Positions 32,306-39,623 of a stretch of 64,000 nt of DNA are shown here, piece after piece (positions within the stretch are counted from its first letter, which is position 1; each line of letters starts with the position of its first letter). A program made the translations under genes and the position numbers. Origin of the DNA: Halorubrum cibi (lineage in GTDB: Archaea > Halobacteriota > Halobacteria > Halobacteriales > Haloferacaceae); contig NZ_FXTD01000003.1 in assembly GCF_900182635.1 (NCBI RefSeq), forward strand, positions 186,001-250,000, in the 5' to 3' direction. The notes under the pieces are model-generated. The model was not told the origin of the DNA. It ran no database searches and saw nothing but the letters and a program-made list of their open reading frames with translations.

Positions 32306-34444
32306 TCACTTCCCGCCGAACCGGACGGACGTCCCTTCGTCACGCGACGTCGACCGCTCCGCGATCGACCGGCGGGCAGACCGTCGCACGTCGGCCTCGC
32401 CGATCCCGTCGCGCTCGAAGACGATCGCGCCGTTGAGGTCGACGACGCTGTCGGGCTCGGGGATCAGATCGAGGATCTCGGCGGTCGACAGCGGTCGCGG
32501 CCCCTCGCGGTCCGCGCCGATGAGCTCCGGGACGGTGTCCGCCCACTCGAAGAGTGGATGGTACTCCGTTCCGACCCGAGCGTCGACCGACGGGAGCGAC
32601 CGCCACGAAACGGCGTGTTCCGTCTCGGAGACGGACCGTACCCGGACCAGCCCCTGTGCGCCCGCCCGTTCCGGCGTGACCGCGATGGCCGACGGATCCC
32701 CGGCGAGACGGACGCCCGCGATCTCGCGGACCCGCGCGAGCGCGACGCTCGCCGCGAGCGGCGTCGCGGTCGCGAGCAGCCCGACGAGCGTCCGGATCCG
32801 GGTCGCTCCGAGCGCGCCGTCGACGGCGATCGACCCGAGCGACCCGACCTCCACCGACGCGGCGGCCGGCGCGACGCGACCGGCGTGCTCGAACGCCGTC
32901 GTCGTCGGCACGGTCTCGAGATCCGCGACGTCGACGACGCCGTCGGCGCAGGCGACGCGGCTCCCGTCGGTCGGGAGCGAACACAGACACAGGCCGACGC
33001 CCGGGTCGGCGAGCAGACCGCGGAACTCCTCGCGAGTCGGGCGGACGGCCGCCTCCCACGCGTCGACGCCGTCGGGCGGCTCCGGCTCCGTCATGGCCCG
33101 CTCGATGACTCGGGCTCGCTCGTCCGAGTCCGCCACGAACGCCACCCGGAGGTCGCCCTTCGTCGGTCGGGATCGGGAGAGGCCGTTCTCGTACGCGGCG
33201 ACGCTCAGGGCGGCGGTACCGGAGGGGAGCGGGGCGTCGTCCGGGCTCGGCGTTCCCTCCGCGATCGCGAGCGACGGCGAGGTCGCCACCGCGACCGGTG
33301 AATCGGAGACCGCCGTACGTCCCCGGTCGCCGGATCCCGACCTCGGTTCCGTCGTCGCCGGCGATCCGCGAACCCGGATCGGCGCGAGCAGATGCGCGAG
33401 GTGGCCGAGCAGTTCCATCCCGGACGGTCCCGGTCGGAGGACCGCCGTCGTCGGCCAGTCCGGGAGATACGGATCGACGGTCTCCGGGTCGACCTCGAGG
33501 TACTCCATCAGTCGGTCGCTCATCGAGCGGTCGGCCAGGCCCGGCGGGTAGAACGGTAGCTCCCCGCCGACCGCCTCGTACTCGTACCGCTCGGAGGGGA
33601 CGTACCCCTCCGTCCGCGCCAGCGAGTCCAGAAACAGCGTCGTCCCGAGGATCTCCGAGACCCGGCGTTCGAGCGCGACCCCCTCGGTCGGCAGCGGTTC
33701 GACGTACCCGGTCTCGAGCCGAAGCGCCGGATCCGCGCCGGCGACGACGGTCGCGCCGAGGTAGTACGCCAGCGGCGCGACCCGGTAGACGTCCGCGTAC
33801 GTCGCCGGAACCGCGATCTCGACCCCAGTGTCGGGCGTCTCGAGGGGCGCGGGGATCTCGAGTTCGTCTCCGCGCGCGATTCGGGGCGGGTACCCGCGGA
33901 GCGTCGGCCAGGACCGCTCCGGCGACGGCTCGGCGATCGACGAGCCGAGCGCCGACACCGCCGTCATCAGCGCGTGCGGGTCGTCGGGGACCGTCATCGT
34001 CGCCTCCGGGCGGGTGTGAAGCGACCGCCCGCCGACGGTCACGGTCGTCGGTCCGTCGAACTCGATCTCGACGGCCCCGCCGTCGGCCATCCCGGTCGCC
34101 GAGACCTCGACGTCGACCGCGCGGACGAACGCCTTCGTCACCCCGACGACGTCGAAGCAGTAGGACCCGCGCGGAAGCGTGAGGTCGTCGGAGAGTTCGG
34201 CGACGAACTCCCCACCCGACTCGCGGACGCTCACCGTCGCGTACTTCGGGATCGACACCGACTCGGCCTCGAGGCTCACCGCCCGGTCGACGGGGAGCGC
34301 GAACAGGTCGACGAGCGCGGGCCGCGGGTCCGGCTCCCGGTCGAACCGGAGCGCGAGCCGTTCGTCCTCGAGCGCGTCGCGGACGTACAGCGTCTCGCCC
34401 GCCATCTCGAAGGTCACCCGCCGACCGTCGTCCGAGCCAGTCAT
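32306..34444 (-). CDS. Large haloarchaeal protein with degenerate CHAT-like C-terminal module
   Basis: A 712-aa protein with start at 34444 (MTGSDDGRRVTFEMAGETLY). The N-terminus is beta-rich (about 1-160). A middle alpha/beta region (200-360) contains VAPLAYYLGATVVAGADP and LFLDSLARTEGY, patterns I associate with haloarchaeal CHAT-type proteins. After a disordered linker (360-425), residues 430-690 look like a CHAT peptidase fold: LRVAFVADSDERA, then a GLCLCSLPTDGSRVACADGVVDVADLE segment and LGATRIRTLVGLLATATPL. CHAT proteases need a His (usually GH after a strand) and a Cys; here those places read CSL and EHAGR, so catalysis is probably lost. Function unknown. Confidence 0.55.
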   Translation of the reverse strand: MTGSDDGRRVTFEMAGETLYVRDALEDERLALRFDREPDPRPALVDLFALPVDRAVSLEAESVSIPKYATVSVRESGGEFVAELSDDLTLPRGSYCFDVVGVTKAFVRAVDVEVSATGMADGGAVEIEFDGPTTVTVGGRSLHTRPEATMTVPDDPHALMTAVSALGSSIAEPSPERSWPTLRGYPPRIARGDELEIPAPLETPDTGVEIAVPATYADVYRVAPLAYYLGATVVAGADPALRLETGYVEPLPTEGVALERRVSEILGTTLFLDSLARTEGYVPSERYEYEAVGGELPFYPPGLADRSMSDRLMEYLEVDPETVDPYLPDWPTTAVLRPGPSGMELLGHLAHLLAPIRVRGSPATTEPRSGSGDRGRTAVSDSPVAVATSPSLAIAEGTPSPDDAPLPSGTAALSVAAYENGLSRSRPTKGDLRVAFVADSDERARVIERAMTEPEPPDGVDAWEAAVRPTREEFRGLLADPGVGLCLCSLPTDGSRVACADGVVDVADLETVPTTTAFEHAGRVAPAAASVEVGSLGSIAVDGALGATRIRTLVGLLATATPLAASVALARVREIAGVRLAGDPSAIAVTPERAGAQGLVRVRSVSETEHAVSWRSLPSVDARVGTEYHPLFEWADTVPELIGADREGPRPLSTAEILDLIPEPDSVVDLNGAIVFERDGIGEADVRRSARRSIAERSTSRDEGTSVRFGGK

Positions 34445-34570
34445 CGAACGCGAGACTCGCGCGACGCGTATGACGCTGTCGGTCGATCCGGGGTCGCGAG
34501 TTCGCGACGATCGGACTCGCCTCCCGGACCCGGGCGGAACGCTTTTTCTCGGTGCCCGACCAGCGATGGC

Positions 34571-35617
34571 ATGGACGCGTCCGTCGAGACGGCCCTCGCC
34601 GCCGCCTTCCCGGACCGATCGGTCGAAGAACTCGTCGACGTCGGCCCCTCCTGGAACGGCGGCAACGAGACCGTCGGCGTCGATTTCACCGACGGCGGCC
34701 GCGCGTACCTCAAGGTCGCGCTCGACGGCGACGGGAGCCGGATCGCCCGCGAACGCGCCGTTCTGGAGTACGTCTCCACGCGACGACCGATCCCGGTTCC
34801 AGCGGTCGTCGCCGCCGATCCGAACGCGCAGGTACCGTACCTCGCGACCGCGCCGGCCCCGGGACGTGACCTCCACGAGGTCCTCGAGGAAGCGGACGAC
34901 GACCGACGCGAGGCGCTGTCGTATCGCGTCGGCGAGACGCTCGCGATCCTCCACGCGGAGCGGTTCGAGAACCACGGCGAGATCCGTGGAGGAGGTGGGG
35001 ACGCGGGGGGTTCCGGGGATCCTCCCGAACTCGACGTGGCGACGGCCTCGTGGACCGACACGCTGCTCTCGACGATCGAGTACACCCGCGAGATCGGCAC
35101 GACCGATCGGCTCGCCCGCCACTTCGACGCCGTCATCGACTGTGTCGAGTCGAACCGGGCGCTCCTCGACGTCGCCCCCGCGGCGCTGCTCCACGGCGAT
35201 ATCGCGCCGCCGAACGCGTTCCTCGCGGAGGACGACGGCGGCGCGGCGAGTGCGGCGGCTGCGGCCGGCGCGGCCGGCGCGGCCGGCGATCCCGGTGTGG
35301 GCCTTCTCGACTGGGAGCTCGCGCACGTCGGGGACCCCGCCCGCGACCTGGTCCGCGCGCGCGACCAGCTCTGTAACGGCTTCGACTACGAGGGCCCGGA
35401 ACGGTTCGGCGAGGCGGTGTACCGAGGGTACCGCGACCGCGCCGGCGACCTCCCCGAGGGGTTCACGGAGCGACGCCCCGTCTACCGGGTGGTCCGCGTC
35501 CTCGGACGCTCGGGCTTTCTCGACCAGTGGGTCACGTACCTCGACGAGCCGATGGGCGACCTCGTCGAGCGGATCGACGCGGAGCTGGACGCGCGGCTCG
35601 CGGCGGCAGGTGAGTAG
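34571..35617 (+). CDS. Aminoglycoside phosphotransferase-family kinase
   Basis: A 348-aa protein of the APH/choline-kinase fold. The catalytic loop is LLHGDIAPPNAFL (HGDxxxxN) and the metal-binding aspartate is in LLDWELAHVGDPARDL. The N-lobe shows RAYLKVALDG with the ATP-binding lysine and an ERAVLEYV helix. Two low-complexity insertions are odd: a Gly-rich one (GGGGDAGGSGDPP) and an Ala/Gly stretch just before the DWE motif (35240-35290). The substrate is unknown; sugars, amines and antibiotics are all used by this family. It is divergent from the CHAT-like gene, 126 nt apart. Confidence 0.82.
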   Translation: MDASVETALAAAFPDRSVEELVDVGPSWNGGNETVGVDFTDGGRAYLKVALDGDGSRIARERAVLEYVSTRRPIPVPAVVAADPNAQVPYLATAPAPGRDLHEVLEEADDDRREALSYRVGETLAILHAERFENHGEIRGGGGDAGGSGDPPELDVATASWTDTLLSTIEYTREIGTTDRLARHFDAVIDCVESNRALLDVAPAALLHGDIAPPNAFLAEDDGGAASAAAAAGAAGAAGDPGVGLLDWELAHVGDPARDLVRARDQLCNGFDYEGPERFGEAVYRGYRDRAGDLPEGFTERRPVYRVVRVLGRSGFLDQWVTYLDEPMGDLVERIDAELDARLAAAGE

Positions 35618-35823
35618 TATACCACGTCTCGGTGACCCCCTCTCCGGTATGTCGAACGAAATCCACAGGATTCACGCGGCGATCACGACCGTGACCGCTC
35701 ATGTCGTCCCGCGGTTCGTTCGCCGTGGACGACTCGCATCGCAGTTTCGATCCGCAATCGTCACACCCGCCGCGTCCGAATCGGGGGTATGAGCAGTCAG
35801 ATCTCGCAGCGGGGGGCCGTCAC

Positions 35824-36411
35824 GTGAATCGACGTCGCGCGGACACGGTCGTCGGCGTGTTCCTCGGGTTCGTCCTCTCGGCCGGCGGGGCGCTCGGTTG
35901 GCGGGCCTATCGACGACGTCGCGCCTTCGAGCAGTCGATGGGTTCGATGATGGATTCGTCCATGGGGACGATGCACGGACCGGACCCACTCTGGTACGCG
36001 GTTGGAACCCTGCTGGTTGCGGGCGGTATCGGCGGCGTCTATCTCGCGGTTCGAGGAGAGCTCACCGACTCGGAAGCGACCGACTCGGCGGAGCGTATCG
36101 GTCCCGATCCGACGTCGACGGAGACGACTGCGTCGATGGATGGCGAGGACTCACGAGCGAAGTCGCTCGATCCCGAATCGGACCCGCGGGCGCGCGTTCT
36201 CGATCTCTTGCCGGATGACGAACGACGCGTCCTCGAGCCCGTCCTGGACTCCCCCGGTATCACACAGATCGAACTCCGGGACCGGTCCGATTTCTCGAAG
36301 AGTAAGGTGAGTCAGACCGTGAGTTCACTCGAAAAGCGTGGGCTGCTGTACCGAGAACGACAGGGCCGGACCTACCGCGTGTATCCGAGTGAGGACCTTC
36401 AACAGCAGTAG
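35824..36411 (+). CDS. Membrane-anchored winged-helix protein with Met-rich loop
   Basis: A 195-aa protein, start at GTG 35824 (VNRRRADTVVGVFLGF). Two membrane helices (about 9-26 and 57-76) enclose a loop with RAYRRRRAFEQ then SMGSMMDSSMGTMHG, holding five methionines and one histidine in 13 residues. After an acidic linker, residues 123-190 form a winged helix (LDSPGITQIELRDRSDFSKSK, then SQTVSSLEKRGLLYRERQG and YRVYP) like MarR/DUF7343. If the tail is cytoplasmic, the Met-rich loop faces outside and could bind copper or another soft metal, but the loop's arginines favour the inside, so topology is uncertain. An in-frame ATG at 35701 would add 41 residues. Confidence 0.72.
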   Translation: MNRRRADTVVGVFLGFVLSAGGALGWRAYRRRRAFEQSMGSMMDSSMGTMHGPDPLWYAVGTLLVAGGIGGVYLAVRGELTDSEATDSAERIGPDPTSTETTASMDGEDSRAKSLDPESDPRARVLDLLPDDERRVLEPVLDSPGITQIELRDRSDFSKSKVSQTVSSLEKRGLLYRERQGRTYRVYPSEDLQQQ

Positions 36412-36445
36412 CCGAGACGACGGCCGCCAGCTGTTGGACACCCGT

Positions 36446-36463
36446 CCTCTCGAATTCGAGAGG
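36446..36463. promoter_or_regulatory. 18-bp perfect palindrome, candidate operator
   Basis: CCTCTCGAATTCGAGAGG reads the same on both strands. It lies 35 nt after the stop of the winged-helix gene and 129 nt before the secreted Met/His-rich protein. Length and perfect symmetry point to a dimeric protein-binding site or a strong cruciform. Confidence 0.55.
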
Positions 36464-36486
36464 TATGAACGATCTCCGTGGAACGA

Positions 36487-36531
36487 AACGGTTAGAAGAG
36501 GCCATAGACGTTCTAGAACGGTCTAATCGTT
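36487..36531. promoter_or_regulatory. Nested inverted repeats upstream of the secreted protein
   Basis: AACGGTTAGA (36487-36496) and TCTAATCGTT (36522-36531) are reverse complements with one mismatch. Between them CGTTCTAGAACG (36509-36520) is a perfect 12-bp palindrome. The block is AT-rich relative to its surroundings, and ends 61 nt before the ATG at 36592, a fitting place for an operator. Confidence 0.5.
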
Positions 36532-36591
36532 GAGTTTTCACCCTCGGAGATAACCCCGAACCCACCGTATGACTACCTGAGGCGAAAGACG

Positions 36592-36909
36592 ATGACCAAC
36601 CGAAACCTCGGACGATGGCTGCTGGTGGCGCTCGCGATCGTCGGCCTCGCGTTCGCCGCCCCGGTAGTTAGCGCACACGGTGACGACCCGGCCCAGGGGA
36701 ACGAGACGGCAGCTGAAGGGATGCCAGTCGATGGTGATACGACGGACTGGGCGGCCTGGATGGACGGTCACATGACCGACCACATGGGACCGGATGCCGT
36801 TGACGAGATGGAATCGCACATGGGTGTGACTGTCGATGAAACGGCCCAGGACATGACGGAGGACGATCACACCACGGTCGGGATGTACGGACGGAGGCAC
36901 GGTTGCTAA
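36592..36909 (+). CDS. Secreted Met/His-rich small protein
   Basis: A 105-aa protein with a Sec-type signal (MTNRNLGRWLLVALAIVGLA, cleavage likely after VSA at residue 28). The mature part is acidic and unusually rich in Met and His in a spaced pattern (M57, H60, M61, H64, M65, M73, H76, M77, M88, H93, M98, H103, and C105 at the very end). This looks like a soft-metal-binding peptide, perhaps for copper, and similar short proteins occur beside SHOCT proteins in other haloarchaea. It is flanked by the Met-rich winged-helix gene upstream and the SHOCT gene 64 nt downstream. Confidence 0.72.
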   Translation: MTNRNLGRWLLVALAIVGLAFAAPVVSAHGDDPAQGNETAAEGMPVDGDTTDWAAWMDGHMTDHMGPDAVDEMESHMGVTVDETAQDMTEDDHTTVGMYGRRHGC

Positions 36910-36973
36910 CGATCCCCGTCCGGGACACTCGTTCGGCACGACAGACTCACGAACCATCCAACAAACGATCACA

Positions 36974-37327
36974 ATGACACACGACACCAACGCTCTCGAA
37001 CGGACGACTCGTCGAATCGTGATGCTCGGCGTTCCGCTGCTGGTTACAGCAACGGGTACCGCTGCCGCTCACGGCGGCGGTGGCTACGGCGGCGGTATGA
37101 TGGGCGGCGGTTGGGGGCTCTTCGGCGGTGGAATGGGCCTCTGGGGACTCCTCTGGATGGGACTCCTGATCGCCGTCCCGCTCTTCCTCGCCCGCTCGCT
37201 CCTTGATCGAGCGTCTAGAGAGGAGGAGACACGAGCGCCATCGGTGCTTCGTGAGCGCTACGCCCGCGGTGAGCTCACCGACGAGGAGTTCGAACACCGA
37301 CGGGAACGGCTCGAACGGTCCGAATGA
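36974..37327 (+). CDS. SHOCT-domain membrane protein
   Basis: A 117-aa protein. A first hydrophobic segment (about 16-32) is followed by a Gly/Met/Trp-rich stretch (GGGGYGGGMMGGGWGLFGGG) and a second helix (about 56-75). Residues 89-115 form a SHOCT domain (SVLRERYARGELTDEEFEHR), a short C-terminal helical pair found on many membrane proteins. The glycine-rich segment with methionines may cross or lie at the membrane. It follows the secreted Met/His-rich gene by 64 nt and is probably in the same transcript. Confidence 0.82.
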   Translation: MTHDTNALERTTRRIVMLGVPLLVTATGTAAAHGGGGYGGGMMGGGWGLFGGGMGLWGLLWMGLLIAVPLFLARSLLDRASREEETRAPSVLRERYARGELTDEEFEHRRERLERSE

Positions 37328-37391
37328 ACGATCCGGAGGGGTGACCCGAGGAGCCGATCCGGCTACTGGAAAGGGGTGGCCCCTCTCCTCG

Positions 37392-38192
37392 TTACTCCCG
37401 GTTCCACGCCGCGTCGTCGGGGTCGATCGTCCGCCCACCGCCGGCCAGCCCGTCGATCTCGGCGAGGTCGTCCGCAGAGAGGTCGACCTCCGGCGCCGCG
37501 AGGTTCTCCGTCACGTGGTCCCCGGTCGACTTCGGGATCGGGACCACGTCGCGGGCGAGCGCCCACGAGAGCGCGACGACCGCCGTCGAGGTCCCGTTCC
37601 GCTCCGCCACCGCCGCGAGCGTCGGGTCATCGAGCAGCTCACCCCTCGCGAGCGGCGAGTACCCCACGAGGTGGTGATCGAACTCGGCGGCCAGCTCCCG
37701 GAGTTCGGGCTGCTGGAACCGCGGGTGACACTCGACCTGGTGGGCCGCGATCGGCGACTCGAGGATCTCGCGAGCCTCCCGGAGCAGGTCGGGGGTGAAG
37801 TTGGAGACGGCGACGTGGTCGGTGACGCCCTCCTCACGGAGCTCGTCGAAGACCGGAAGGGTCGCCTCGGGGTCGTACGCCTTCGTGGGCCAGTGGACGT
37901 ACAGGAGATCGACGCGGTCGAGTCCCAGCCGGTCGAGGCTCTCGCGGGCCGTCTCGCGGGCGTCCGCGGGCGCGAGATTCGTCGGGTGGATCTTGGTGGC
38001 GACGACGACCTCGTCGCGGTCGACGTCGGCCCTCGCGATCCCCTCGCCGACCGCGGTCTCGTTGTCGTACATCTGTGCGGTGTCGACGTGGCGGTAGCCG
38101 GCCTCCAGCGCGGTCACGACGCTCTCCGTACACTCCGCGGGGTCGTCGAGACCGGACGTGCCGAGTCCGAGTCCGAGGTCGATCGGTGGCAT
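37392..38192 (-). CDS. Aldo/keto reductase
   Basis: A 266-aa NADPH-dependent oxidoreductase. The catalytic tetrad is visible: Asp and Tyr in DTAQMYDNE, Lys in ATKIHP and His in YVHWP. VSNFTPDLL and VECHPRFQQPEL are family landmarks, and IPKSTGDHVTEN contains the cofactor-binding lysine and serine. The ATG at 38192 (MPPIDLGLG) was chosen over an earlier GTG. The carbonyl substrate is unknown. It is divergent from the Cys-rich regulator, with an inverted repeat between them at 38233-38250. Confidence 0.9.
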   Translation of the reverse strand: MPPIDLGLGLGTSGLDDPAECTESVVTALEAGYRHVDTAQMYDNETAVGEGIARADVDRDEVVVATKIHPTNLAPADARETARESLDRLGLDRVDLLYVHWPTKAYDPEATLPVFDELREEGVTDHVAVSNFTPDLLREAREILESPIAAHQVECHPRFQQPELRELAAEFDHHLVGYSPLARGELLDDPTLAAVAERNGTSTAVVALSWALARDVVPIPKSTGDHVTENLAAPEVDLSADDLAEIDGLAGGGRTIDPDDAAWNRE

Positions 38193-38232
38193 ACCCACAC
38201 GTCTCTCCGCCGAGTGAAAAGCCCACCTCAGC

Positions 38233-38250
38233 CGGAAACGAGCGTTTCCG
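38233..38250. promoter_or_regulatory. Inverted repeat between reductase and nos regulator
   Basis: CGGAAACG (38233-38240) and CGTTTCCG (38243-38250) are exact reverse complements separated by two bases. It lies in the 146-nt spacer between two divergent genes, 41 nt upstream of the reductase start and about 89 nt upstream of the regulator start. Confidence 0.5.
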
Positions 38251-38338
38251 ATCCGTGAGGAGGCGGTTCGGTCGTGTTTTCACGTCGTAGGAACCCTCTC
38301 CGCGTTACTTGAATGAAGGAGGCGTATCTCCGCCCGTT

Positions 38339-39130
38339 ATGACCGACGGGATCCACGTTCAACTGGCGGTCTCCGCCTGCGAGGGCTGTCCCGTGGCGGC
38401 GCTCTCCGGGTCGACCGAGGTGGAGGACCTCCGCGTCGACCCCGTCGACGACACGGTCGAGTTCGTCGCCTCAGAACCGCCCGACGACCCGCCGTCGGTC
38501 CTGGAGTTCGTCGAGTTCGGCGGCCGCGCGCACGGTCGATACGAGATCACCCACGACGCGAACGAACACGCGCGTCCGGCGACCGACGGGGGGCTCGCGG
38601 TCGGGGCGGCGACCGACGGAGTGACCGCGCCGACCGACGCGGAGGCGGTCGCGAGCGTCGGCAACGCGACGGGCGGGGACGATGCCGCCGGCGACGGCGT
38701 CTGTGCCGGCTGCTCGTGCGGGGGACTCACGGCCGCGTTCGCGGACTTTCCCGTGTCGCCGCGCGAGACGCGAATGGACGACGGCGAGCTCCTCGTCTCG
38801 TTCGTCCTGGGCGGACACGAGGAGCTCGAGTCGGTCGTCGACGGCTTCGAGGACGCGGGCCTCGACGTCGAACTTCGCAGACTCCTCGTCGACCGGTGTC
38901 CCGAGGACGAGCGGTGTGACGTCGTCCCCGTCGACCTCACCGGCGTGACCGACCGGCAGGCCGAGGTGGCCGCCGCCGCCGCCGAGCACGGCTACTTCGA
39001 GCCCGACGGCGCGTCCGCGGCCGACCTCGCCGACGAGCTCGGTATCGCGAAGTCGACCGTCTCAGAACACCTCCGGATCGTGACGGCGTCGCTCTTCTCG
39101 CAGATCTTCGCGGACGGGCAGGATACTTAA
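38339..39130 (+). CDS. Cys-rich bacterio-opsin-activator-type regulator (DmsR/NarO-like)
   Basis: A 263-aa regulator starting at the ATG at 38339. The N-terminal half has cysteine groups CEGCP (residues 14-17) and CAGCSCGG (about 122-127) plus RCPEDERC further on, which could bind a redox-sensitive Fe-S cluster or zinc. The C-terminus is an HTH_10 (bacterio-opsin activator) domain: LTGVTDRQAEVAAAAAEHGYFEP, then SAADLADELGIAKSTVSEHLR. Haloarchaeal regulators of this Cys-rich type (DmsR, NarO) switch on anaerobic respiration genes. Its position immediately upstream of the nos genes supports control of N2O reduction. Confidence 0.85.
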   Translation: MTDGIHVQLAVSACEGCPVAALSGSTEVEDLRVDPVDDTVEFVASEPPDDPPSVLEFVEFGGRAHGRYEITHDANEHARPATDGGLAVGAATDGVTAPTDAEAVASVGNATGGDDAAGDGVCAGCSCGGLTAAFADFPVSPRETRMDDGELLVSFVLGGHEELESVVDGFEDAGLDVELRRLLVDRCPEDERCDVVPVDLTGVTDRQAEVAAAAAEHGYFEPDGASAADLADELGIAKSTVSEHLRIVTASLFSQIFADGQDT

Positions 39131-39150
39131 ACCGCCGAACAGTTCGGCGG
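39125..39150 (+). promoter_or_regulatory. Putative nos promoter: TATA-like element and 19-bp inverted repeat
   Basis: ACTTAAA (39125-39131) overlaps the regulator's stop codon and could act as the TATA element. Immediately after it, CCGCCGAAC (39132-39140), one base, then GTTCGGCGG (39142-39150) make an exact 9-bp inverted repeat. It would lie between TATA and the transcription start, where a bound protein would block or position the polymerase; it could alternatively form a terminator hairpin. Confidence 0.55.
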
Positions 39151-39192
39151 CAGGCATGCGGGCGGGTAGACCGTAGTGATCACCAGCGGGGT

Positions 39193-39208
39193 CGAACGGG
39201 CTCGTTCG
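39193..39208. promoter_or_regulatory. Inverted repeat just before the BlaI-like gene
   Basis: CGAACG (39193-39198) and CGTTCG (39203-39208) are exact reverse complements with a 4-nt spacer. It ends 13 nt before the ATG at 39222. Its CGAAC/GTTCG core also occurs in the 19-bp repeat at 39132, so the two may be bound by one regulator. Confidence 0.45.
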
Positions 39209-39221
39209 GCTCCGGGAACCC

Positions 39222-39623
39222 ATGACCCAGTGGACACAGCTCGGACCGCGGGAACGCGAGATCCTCGCCGTCCTGCGGCGCGCCGACGCCCCCCTCACGG
39301 CACGCGACCTGCTCGACGCGGTACGTCGCCGCGGCGACGAGGTCGCGTACACGACCGTCAAGCGGACGGTCGACCGGCTGGTCGAGAAGGGGCTCGTCGA
39401 GCGCGACGTCGAGACGCACCGCGGGACGACCCGCCACCGGTACCGCTTCGACGTCGAGGTCGCCCGAGATCGCCTCCTACCGGCGTTCGCCGCCGAGGTA
39501 CGGGAGGTGCTCGGCGAGCCGGCGGCGGAGCGGCTCGCCCGCGCGGTCCGAACGGAACGCGACGGCGACGACGGCGGAGACGCCGACGTCGCCGGAGCCC
39601 GACCACGACACGATGACTACTGA
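39222..39623 (+). CDS. BlaI/MecI-like winged-helix regulator
   Basis: A 133-aa DNA-binding protein. Residues 1-80 match the BlaI/MecI/CopY winged helix: LGPREREILAVLRRADAPLTARDLLDAV, the recognition helix in TTVKRTVDRLVEKGLVERD, and the wing RGTTRHRYRF. The copper-binding Cys motif of CopY is absent, so metal sensing is not supported by sequence. The C-terminus is acidic and disordered. Its reading frame overlaps the nosZ start by 11 nt, indicating coupled expression; it may be an autoregulator of the nos operon. Confidence 0.82.
   Translation: MTQWTQLGPREREILAVLRRADAPLTARDLLDAVRRRGDEVAYTTVKRTVDRLVEKGLVERDVETHRGTTRHRYRFDVEVARDRLLPAFAAEVREVLGEPAAERLARAVRTERDGDDGGDADVAGARPRHDDY

Noticed and set aside
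39222-39623. CopY-like copper-sensing repressor
   Set aside because: The winged helix matches the BlaI/CopY group, but the CxCxxxxCxC metal motif of CopY is missing.
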